Assembly: GCA_947623215.1 (NCBI GenBank)
Contig: CANQGN010000090.1
Location: 1 to 6,285 of the forward strand
Length of the DNA: 6,285 bases
Direction: 5' to 3'
Source of the DNA: an uncultured Clostridia bacterium
GTDB taxonomy: Bacteria > Bacillota > Clostridia > Oscillospirales > Acutalibacteraceae
Part shown: piece after piece, positions 1-5,493 of the stretch
Numbering within the stretch: the stretch's first letter is position 1
Layout: every line of letters begins with the position of its first letter
The notes under the pieces: generated by a model
What the model saw: the letters and a program-made list of their open reading frames with translations, nothing else
What the model was told of the DNA's origin: nothing
The model's database searches: none
Position numbers and translations under genes: made by a program

Positions 1-75
1 TGCAAAGGGGAATCGCTCTGTCTACGGGTCGGTTTTTGGTTTGGCGTTTTTCGTTTTTCCCGTTAGGGGGCGGCG
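1..75. other. Intergenic stretch downstream of plsY, no gene seen
   Basis: No minus-strand ATG or Shine-Dalgarno element is present. Read on the minus strand, the region is A-rich around 33-58, in contrast to the GC-rich genes. The only pairing I find is a weak 5-bp ACGGG/CCCGT stem with a loop of about 30 nt and no following T-run, so it is not a convincing terminator. From known clostridial gene order the next gene could be gpsA, but nothing here shows it. Confidence 0.5.
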
Positions 76-855
76 TTATTCTTTCGGCGGTTTGGAGCGG
101 CCGAGGGTGAGGCGTTTTTCTTCGCCCCGCAGCAGGCGGCGGATATTATCGCCGTGCTTGAGCAGCACCAGCAGCGCAAAGGCGGCGGCGGCGAGGGTTA
201 AAAACCACCGCAGCGGCAAAAAAAGCGGCTGGTAGGCGCTGAGCGCCGCCCGGTTAATGGGGTCAGAGCCGGGCAGCAGCGAAAAGCAGAGGTAAGTAAG
301 GGGCGGGTAGCAAAGGGCGGCCACAATAGAGGCGAGCGAAATAATGCGGGTGCACAAAAACACCAGCCCAAAAATGGCGGCCAGAACGCAAAGCAGGCGC
401 CAGTCGAGCACCAAAATGGTGCCCACCGCCGTTACAATGCCCTTGCCCCCGCGAAAGCCGAAAAAAACGGGGAACATGTGCCCCAGCAGGCAAAAAAAGC
501 CGCAGATGGTGGCGCCGTAAATGGGGGCGACGGAGACGGCGTACTGAAACACTTCGCCCGAGGCGGTATGCCCCACGGCCGGCAGGAGCGAAAGCAGCAG
601 ACCGGTGAGCAGGTATTTGCCCAGCGCCACGGCCGCCACGGCCTTTAAAAAGTCGCCCAAAAAGGTGAGCAGGCCGGGCAAAAAGCCGGCGGTGCGCATT
701 ACGTTGGTCATGCCGGCGTTGCCGCTGCCGGCGGCGCGCACGTCGCGCCCCGTAAAGGCGCGGGTGATTAAAATGGCAAAGTTAATGCTGCCGAGCAGGT
801 AACTGACCAGCGCAAACAAGCCGAAACAAAGCAAAATCAGCAGGCGATAGGGCAA
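76..855 (-). CDS. plsY: Acyl-phosphate:glycerol-3-phosphate acyltransferase PlsY
   Basis: Polytopic membrane enzyme that transfers an acyl chain from acyl-phosphate (made by PlsX) to glycerol-3-phosphate, the first step of phospholipid synthesis in Gram-positives. With a TTG start it has 259 residues, longer than the usual 195-220. Motif 1 is GSGNAGMTNVMR at 43-54 (G3P/phosphate loop), motif 2 is FRGGKGIVTAVG at 134-145, and motif 3 is HGDNIRRLLRGEEKRL at 234-249. Hydrophobic segments lie at about 4-26, 56-92, 108-131, 145-170, 172-195 and 212-233. The extra length sits in two hydrophilic loops, about 92-108 (AVGHTASGEVFQ) and 195-210 (PGSDPINRAALSAYQ). The frame is open back to 1008, but that part overlaps der and is not membrane-like. 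The start is set by AAAAGGAGG at 865-873, and the N-terminus then begins at the first transmembrane helix as in the family. It is the last gene seen in the operon. Confidence 0.94.
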   Translation of the reverse strand: MPYRLLILLCFGLFALVSYLLGSINFAILITRAFTGRDVRAAGSGNAGMTNVMRTAGFLPGLLTFLGDFLKAVAAVALGKYLLTGLLLSLLPAVGHTASGEVFQYAVSVAPIYGATICGFFCLLGHMFPVFFGFRGGKGIVTAVGTILVLDWRLLCVLAAIFGLVFLCTRIISLASIVAALCYPPLTYLCFSLLPGSDPINRAALSAYQPLFLPLRWFLTLAAAAFALLVLLKHGDNIRRLLRGEEKRLTLGRSKPPKE

Positions 856-864
856 GAAAAACGG

Positions 865-873
865 CCTCCTTTT
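865..873 (-). promoter_or_regulatory. Strong ribosome binding site deciding the TTG start of plsY
   Basis: AAAAGGAGG lies in the 23-nt gap between der and plsY and sits 9 nt before the TTG at 855. It is the best Shine-Dalgarno match in the window. It argues against any of the longer upstream extensions of this frame, which would run back through der. Confidence 0.8.
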
Positions 874-878
874 GGGGC

Positions 879-2213
879 TTACGATTCGCTGCGTTCGCGA
901 ATCACCATACGAATGGGGGCGCCCTCTAACCCGAAGGTCGCCCGAATTTGATTTTCGAGGTAGCGTTGGTAAGAAAAGTGAAAGAGCGCGCGGTCGTTGC
1001 AAAAGCAAACGAAGGTGGGCGGCTTGGCGGAGGCCTGGGTCATGTAGTAAATTTTCAGCCGCCGCCCCCGGTCGGAGGGGGGCTGCACCCGCGCCGTGGC
1101 GTCGGCCAGCAGGTCGTTTAACATGCCGGTAGAAATGCGCATACAGGTTTGGCCGTACACGTAGGGAATGAGCTCAAACAGTCGGTCGACCCGGCGGCCG
1201 GTTTTGGCAGAGAGAAAGAGGATGGGGGCGTAAGACATAAAAGCGAGCGCCGACTCGATTTCGCGCCGCATACGGGCCATGGTTTTATCGTCTTTTTCTA
1301 CCGCGTCCCATTTATTGACCGCCACAATGCAGCCCTTGCCGGCGTTGTGGGCCAGGCCGGCAATTTTGGCGTCCTGTTCCGAAAAACCGGTTTCGCCATC
1401 TATTAAAATGACGCATACGTCGGCGCGGTCTATCGCCATTTGCGCCCGCAAAATGCTGTAGTGCTCTACCGCGTCGGCCGCCTTGGCCACGCGGCTTTTC
1501 CGGCGAATGCCGGCGGTGTCGATGAAGACAAAGGAGCCCTGCTCGTTTTGAAAGTGAGAGTCTACCGCGTCCCGCGTGGTACCGGCGACGTTCGAGACAA
1601 TGGTGCGCTCGCTGCCGACGATGCGGTTAACGAGCGACGACTTGCCGACGTTCGGCTTGCCGATGATCGCCACCTGAATGGCGTCGTCTGCCGCCTCTTC
1701 CTCCACCGGCGGGGGGCCGAGCGCCGCCAGCACGCGGTCGAGCAAATCGCCCGTGCCGTGGCCGTGCACGGCCGAAACGGCCACGGGGTCGCCGAGGCCT
1801 AAATTATAAAACTCGTAGAGCTCGGTCGGCGGGGGGCCGGGGGCGTCGCATTTGTTTACGCACACCACCACCGGCTTGCCGCTTTTTTGCAGCAGCTCGG
1901 CCACCTCGCTGTCGGCGGCGGTCAGGCCGTCGGCCAAATTGGTTACCAGCACCACCGCGTCGCAAAGCTCTATGGCAAGCTCTGCCTGCCGCCGCATTTG
2001 GGCGGGAATGGGTTCGTCTGAAAAAGGTTCAATACCGCCGGTATCTACCAGCATAAACTGCCGCCCGCACCATTCGCAGGGGGCGTACAGCCGGTCGCGG
2101 GTTACGCCCGGGGTATCGTCTACAATAGAAAGCCGCTTGCCTACGCACTTGTTAAACAGGGTAGACTTGCCTACGTTTGGGCGGCCGACGATGGCTACGG
2201 TTTGAGCGGGCAC
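879..2213 (-). CDS. der: Ribosome-assembly GTPase Der (EngA)
   Basis: Essential tandem-GTPase factor that binds the maturing 50S subunit in the cytoplasm. It has 444 residues, close to the usual 435-440 of Firmicutes. GTPase domain 1: GRPNVGKST at 10-18, TPGVTRD at 34-40 (switch I), DTGG at 57-60, NKCD at 120-123 and SAV at 147-149. GTPase domain 2: GKPNVGKSS at 185-193, AGTTRD at 210-215, DTAG at 232-235, NKWD at 300-303 and SAK at 335-337. A C-terminal KH-like domain follows from about 350. An acidic linker (171-177) joins the two G domains. All nucleotide-binding motifs look intact. In domain 1, the usual VVDG stretch after the Walker B-like strand reads VTNLADG (90-96), a conservative lineage-type change. 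The GTG start gives the standard short lead before VAIVGRP and has AAAGG 11 nt upstream. An ATG at 2221 is closer to that site but out of frame. The der-plsY order is common in Clostridia, often followed by gpsA. Confidence 0.96.
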   Translation of the reverse strand: MPAQTVAIVGRPNVGKSTLFNKCVGKRLSIVDDTPGVTRDRLYAPCEWCGRQFMLVDTGGIEPFSDEPIPAQMRRQAELAIELCDAVVLVTNLADGLTAADSEVAELLQKSGKPVVVCVNKCDAPGPPPTELYEFYNLGLGDPVAVSAVHGHGTGDLLDRVLAALGPPPVEEEAADDAIQVAIIGKPNVGKSSLVNRIVGSERTIVSNVAGTTRDAVDSHFQNEQGSFVFIDTAGIRRKSRVAKAADAVEHYSILRAQMAIDRADVCVILIDGETGFSEQDAKIAGLAHNAGKGCIVAVNKWDAVEKDDKTMARMRREIESALAFMSYAPILFLSAKTGRRVDRLFELIPYVYGQTCMRISTGMLNDLLADATARVQPPSDRGRRLKIYYMTQASAKPPTFVCFCNDRALFHFSYQRYLENQIRATFGLEGAPIRMVIRERSES

Positions 2214-2220
2214 GAAAACA

Positions 2221-3411
2221 TCAACCTTTCTGCAGCGGCAGGGCGCCGTATTCGGCGATGAGGCGGTCGGTGACCCCGTCGCCGGTTACCAGCGCCCGCC
2301 CCTGATAGGCGCGCAGGGCGGCTTCCAGCGCGGCGGGGGAGGGGGACGAAAAGCACACCGGGCCCCGGCAAAGGGGCAGCGCCTCGGGCAAATAGTCGGC
2401 CTCCGCCGGGGTTTCAAGGGTGAGCGTTACCAGGTCCGTCTCGGGCGAGAGCTCCGCCAAATCGTCCGGCAAATCCGGCCCGCAGGCCAGCGTTTCGCTC
2501 ATAGGGGAGGCGGGGCATGGGTACACGGCCTTTTCGTCCGCCAGAAATTCTTCTTTTTCGTCTGCCGCCGGGGCGGGGGGCGTTTGCCCCGCCAGCCGGG
2601 CAGAGAGGGCGGCTATGTGGGCGGGGGTGGTGCCGCAGCACCCGCCCAAAACGGCGGCGCCGGCGGCGGCCAGCGCGGCGGAAAGCTTAGCAAATTGCTG
2701 CGGGGGCAGGGGGGCGCCCGCCTCGCCCGCGTTGGGCTTGGCAACCAGCGGCACCTTAGCGTAAGGGGCGGCGGCGGAAAGCAGCGGGGCCATACCGGCG
2801 GGGCCGAAGGAGCAGTTTAGCCCCACGGCGGCCGCCCCCATGGCTTGCAGCGTAACCACGGCAGAGGGCAGCGAAAGCCCAGTAAGGGTGCGCCCGGAGG
2901 GTTCTACCGTAATGGTAACAAAGGCGGTCATGCCCCGCCGCTTAGCGCACAGCAGCGCCGCGCGGGCGTCTGCCAGGGTCATTTGGGTTTCAATTACCGC
3001 CAGCGTAACCCCCGCCGCTTGCAGCGCGGCCAGCTGGCGGTCGTAAAGTTTGGTTAAATCGTCAAACGTCGCCTCGCCAAAGGGCTGTAAAAAGAGACCG
3101 GAGGGCGACAAATCCCCCGCCACGGCAACCCCCTCGCCCACGGCCGAGCGGCTAAGGGCGACCAGCTCGCGGTTTAAGCGTTCGGTTTCCTCTGTAAGGC
3201 CGTAGGGGGCGAGCTTGTGGGGATTGGCCCCAAAGGTGGGGGCCAGCACCACCTGCGCGCCGGCGGCCTTGTAGCCCCGCTGTAAGGCCAGCAGGGCCTC
3301 TGGGTGGTCTAAGGTCCAAACCTCCGGGCAGCAGTCGGGCGGCAGCCCAGCCTCGATTAAGTTGGAGCCGGTTGCGCCGTCCAGCAGCAAAAAAGCGGAT
3401 TGCGGGTTCAT
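2221..3411 (-). CDS. Homocysteine S-methyltransferase family protein with C-terminal tail
   Basis: Predicted zinc-dependent methyl transfer to homocysteine, giving methionine; the methyl donor is unknown. It has 396 residues from the ATG 1 nt after the argS stop. Residues 1-275 form the Hcy-binding TIM barrel of the MetH N-terminus/MmuM/BHMT family: DGATGSNL at 11-18, APTFGANPHKL at 57-67, GDLSPSG at 99-105, ETQM at 141-144, GLNCSFGP at 197-204 and GGCCGTTP at 256-263. The three zinc-ligand cysteines (200, 258, 259) are all present. An acidic, proline-rich linker (about 276-325) follows, then a tail of about 70 residues. Its segment at 353-388 (FSSPSP, ALEAALRAYQGRALV, EYGAL) resembles one strand-helix-strand unit of the MetH pterin-binding domain. 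There is no B12 domain, no SAM-reactivation domain and no complete folate domain. It may use S-methylmethionine or a betaine-like donor, or work with a separate corrinoid partner. The stop lies 7 nt before der. Confidence 0.87.
   Translation of the reverse strand: MNPQSAFLLLDGATGSNLIEAGLPPDCCPEVWTLDHPEALLALQRGYKAAGAQVVLAPTFGANPHKLAPYGLTEETERLNRELVALSRSAVGEGVAVAGDLSPSGLFLQPFGEATFDDLTKLYDRQLAALQAAGVTLAVIETQMTLADARAALLCAKRRGMTAFVTITVEPSGRTLTGLSLPSAVVTLQAMGAAAVGLNCSFGPAGMAPLLSAAAPYAKVPLVAKPNAGEAGAPLPPQQFAKLSAALAAAGAAVLGGCCGTTPAHIAALSARLAGQTPPAPAADEKEEFLADEKAVYPCPASPMSETLACGPDLPDDLAELSPETDLVTLTLETPAEADYLPEALPLCRGPVCFSSPSPAALEAALRAYQGRALVTGDGVTDRLIAEYGALPLQKG
2225..2229 (-). promoter_or_regulatory. 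Probable ribosome binding site for der
   Basis: AAAGG lies 11 nt before the GTG at 2213, inside the last codons of the methyltransferase gene. The spacing is a little long. The same element lies only 3 nt before an out-of-frame ATG at 2221 that overlaps the upstream TGA. Confidence 0.4.
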
Positions 3412-3412
3412 G

Positions 3413-5038
3413 TTACATCGTCTCCGGGGCTTCAATTTTCAGCAGCGCCAGCACGTTTTGCAGCACCTGCGCGGTGGCTTTGCAAAGGGCTAAGCGGGCG
3501 TCTGCCAGTTCGGGGGCGCTGCCCTTTACCCGGCAGGCGTTGTAAAATTTATGGAAGAGGGCGGCCAGCTCCGTCGCGTAGCGGGTGATTTTAGAGGGGT
3601 CGAGCGCGGCTGCTGCCGCCGCAATTTCGTCCGGCAGGGCGGCCAAGTGGCGAATGAGCGCCCGCTCGGTGGGGTGGGTAAGGCAGGTAAGCGCCGCCGC
3701 TTCAAGCGGCCGGGCGACCAGCCCTTCTGCCGCCAGATTTTTTAAAATGCTGCAAATGCGGGCGTTGGCGTACTGCACATAGTAAACGGGATTATCGGCC
3801 GACTGCTCCACCGCCAAATCCAAATCAAACTCCAAATGGGTGTTGGGTTCGCGCAGGTTAAAGAAAAAGCGGGCGGCGTCTATGGGTACTTCGTCCAGCA
3901 GGGTTACAAGGGTAATGGCTTTGCCGCTGCGTTTGGAGAGCTTAATGGTTTCGCCCCCCCGTACCAGCCGCACCATTTGCATGAGCACCACCTTTAACCG
4001 GGCGGGGTTGACCCCCAGCGCGGCCAGCGCGGCCTTCAGCCGGGGCACGTAGCCGTGGTGGTCGGCCCCCAGCACGTCTACCGCCGTATCAAAGGCGCGG
4101 GTGACCAGCTTGTTGTAGTGGTAGGCAATGTCTGGCACTACGTAGGTGGGAATGCCGTTTTGCCGCACCAGCACAAAATCCTCTGCTTCAAAGTCGCTGC
4201 CCTTAAACCACAGCGCCCCGTCGGATTCATAAGTATGGCCGGTTTGTTTGAGTTTTTCAATGACCTCCGCCACCGCGCCGGAGGCGTGCAGCGTGCTTTC
4301 GCGGAACCACACGTCATAGTGAATGCGGTAGCGGGCAAGGTCGCGCTCTAACCCCGCTATATTCAGCGGCAGGGCGTAGTCGGTCAGCGCCCGGCGGCGC
4401 TCGGCTTCATCCGCCCCCACATACCGGTCGCCATGCAGGGCGGCAAAGGCTTTGGCGTGGGCGGTGATGTCTTCGCCGTGGTAAGCGTCCTCCGGCAATT
4501 CTACCGCCGGGTCAAAAAGCTGCAAATAGCGGGCCTCCAGCGAGAGGGCGAATTTTTGTATCTGGTTGCCGGCGTCGTTTACGTAAAATTCGCGGCAGAC
4601 TTCATAGCCCGCCGCCTCCAGCACGCTGGCAAGGCTGTCTCCCAAGGCGCCGCCCCGGGCGTTGCCAATGTGCATGGGGCCGGTGGGGTAATTCTCGCCC
4701 TCTGCCAGCACGGCGGCCAGCGCCCCGGCGTAATAGTCGGCCGACAGCCGAAAGTTAATAAAGCCCGCGCCGGCAATCTCGGCAGGCGCAACCGGCAGAC
4801 CCGTCAGGTCCAGCCGCTCTACAATATGCCCGGCAATGGCGCGGGGGGCCATGTGAAAAGCCCGGGCGCACACCATGGCCACGTTGGCGGCAAAGTCGCC
4901 GTGGGCGGGGTCGGCCGGTACCTCTATGGCAAAGTCCGGTATGGGTTCAGGCGGAAAAACGCCCTCTGCCACGCCGCGGCCCAGCGCCTCTAACAGGGCG
5001 CGGCGCAGCCCGGCAACGGTTTGTTCGGTCAGGTTCAA
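3413..5038 (-). CDS. argS: Arginyl-tRNA synthetase lacking the strand before the HIGH motif
   Basis: Class I synthetase that activates arginine with ATP and charges tRNA-Arg. It has 541 residues against roughly 560 in the family. Domains in order: N-terminal tRNA-binding domain at about 1-100 (HGDFAANVAM at 46-55, GFINFRLS at 92-99); catalytic Rossmann fold with PTGPMHIGNARGGALGD at 118-134 (HxGN instead of HxGH, which I recall as normal in Clostridia) and YVNDAGNQI at 152-160; YVVPDIAY at 299-306; GADHHGY at 324-330; KLSKR at 366-370 as the KMSKS loop; and a helical DALR anticodon-binding domain from about 455 to the end. The frame is open throughout, but GENY (114-117) joins PTGP directly. 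The usual linker plus VEFVSAN strand, about 19-20 residues, is absent at 4687/4688. That strand normally supplies Glu and Asn contacts to arginine, so activity is in doubt. The start is TTG, overlapping the upstream TGA as TTGA, behind a strong ribosome binding site. The stop is 1 nt before the next gene. Confidence 0.95.
   Translation of the reverse strand: MNLTEQTVAGLRRALLEALGRGVAEGVFPPEPIPDFAIEVPADPAHGDFAANVAMVCARAFHMAPRAIAGHIVERLDLTGLPVAPAEIAGAGFINFRLSADYYAGALAAVLAEGENYPTGPMHIGNARGGALGDSLASVLEAAGYEVCREFYVNDAGNQIQKFALSLEARYLQLFDPAVELPEDAYHGEDITAHAKAFAALHGDRYVGADEAERRRALTDYALPLNIAGLERDLARYRIHYDVWFRESTLHASGAVAEVIEKLKQTGHTYESDGALWFKGSDFEAEDFVLVRQNGIPTYVVPDIAYHYNKLVTRAFDTAVDVLGADHHGYVPRLKAALAALGVNPARLKVVLMQMVRLVRGGETIKLSKRSGKAITLVTLLDEVPIDAARFFFNLREPNTHLEFDLDLAVEQSADNPVYYVQYANARICSILKNLAAEGLVARPLEAAALTCLTHPTERALIRHLAALPDEIAAAAAALDPSKITRYATELAALFHKFYNACRVKGSAPELADARLALCKATAQVLQNVLALLKIEAPETM
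3422..3425 (-). promoter_or_regulatory. Ribosome binding site for methyltransferase gene
   Basis: GGAG lies 10 nt upstream of the ATG at 3411, within the last codons of argS. It supports the ATG rather than the in-frame upstream TTG at 3435. Confidence 0.45.
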
Positions 5039-5490
5039 TGGTATCGCTCCTTTACGTTGGGGGTGGGGGCCGCCGGAGAGACAGAGAGCTCTATGGTGTT
5101 GCGGCCGGTGTAGGTGGCGTTAATATCCAGCGTGTAAACCAGCCGCAGCAGGCCGCCGCGCGGGTTTAGGCGGCAGTCTACCCGCTCGCCGTAAACCCCC
5201 AGCGCGCACTCGTAGGGGCCAAGGCTGAAAATGCTGTGGTGCCGCCGCCCTTCCTCTATGGTCATGCGGCCGTCGCCCCCGCCGGTGCGCATGAGCTCCA
5301 CCTGGCCCGGGCGGCGGGAAGAATCGGTTAAAATGGTGGTAACGCGGCCGTTTTCTGCCGCTTCTTCATAGGTCAGCATAATTTGCGACCCGCACACCTG
5401 CATTTGCCCCTGGGTAATCATTTCCATGGTTTGGCGGTCGCCGTTTGCTTCTTGTGTAGATTGAATTTGAATGAGTACGGTTTGCTGCAT
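5035..5490 (-). CDS. DUF1934 family (YwiB-like) beta-barrel protein
   Basis: A small cytoplasmic protein of 151 residues, the usual length for DUF1934/YwiB, a calycin-like beta-barrel family of unknown biochemical role. No signal peptide or membrane segment is visible. The family pattern can be followed: a conserved YEE at 41-43, alternating strands with TTILTD at 51-56, an MRTGGG stretch at 67-72 followed by RMTIEEG at 75-81, a GPYECALGVY strand at 91-100, and a C-terminal LRLVYTLDINATYTGRN segment (115-131). The ATG start is 3 nt after the murI stop, with GGGAG in front. Its TGA stop overlaps the argS start. Position directly upstream of argS matches the ywiB-argS order of Bacillus subtilis, which supports the assignment and suggests a co-expressed role. 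No function is established, and I infer none. Confidence 0.85.
   Translation of the reverse strand: MQQTVLIQIQSTQEANGDRQTMEMITQGQMQVCGSQIMLTYEEAAENGRVTTILTDSSRRPGQVELMRTGGGDGRMTIEEGRRHHSIFSLGPYECALGVYGERVDCRLNPRGGLLRLVYTLDINATYTGRNTIELSVSPAAPTPNVKERYH
5047..5053 (-). promoter_or_regulatory. Ribosome binding site deciding the TTG start of argS
   Basis: AAAGGAG lies 8 nt upstream of the TTG at 5038, within the end of the DUF1934 gene. No in-frame ATG lies nearby, so this strong site at ideal spacing is what fixes TTG as the argS start. Confidence 0.75.
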
Positions 5491-5493
5491 TGG

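Noticed and set aside
24..64. Possible terminator after plsY
   Set aside because: Only a 5-bp stem with a loop of about 30 nt can be drawn on the minus strand, and the T-runs are on the opposite strand.
856..1008. N-terminal extension of the plsY frame upstream of the TTG at 855
   Set aside because: It overlaps the end of der in another frame, is basic and not membrane-like, and lies before the strong AAAAGGAGG site, so it is only an open shadow frame.
3412..3435. Upstream TTG start at 3435 for the methyltransferase
   Set aside because: It would add eight basic residues overlapping argS, whereas the ATG at 3411 has GGAG upstream, lies 1 nt after the argS stop and fits the family N-terminus.
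4660..4672. HIGN in place of HIGH in argS as a broken catalytic motif
   Set aside because: The HxGN form in GNARGG is, as I recall, the usual version in clostridial ArgRS, so the substitution alone is not a sign of inactivation.
4433..4993. Long plus-strand open frame (186 codons) opposite argS
   Set aside because: It is the antisense shadow of a GC-rich gene. It has no recognisable motifs and lies opposite a clearly conserved synthetase.
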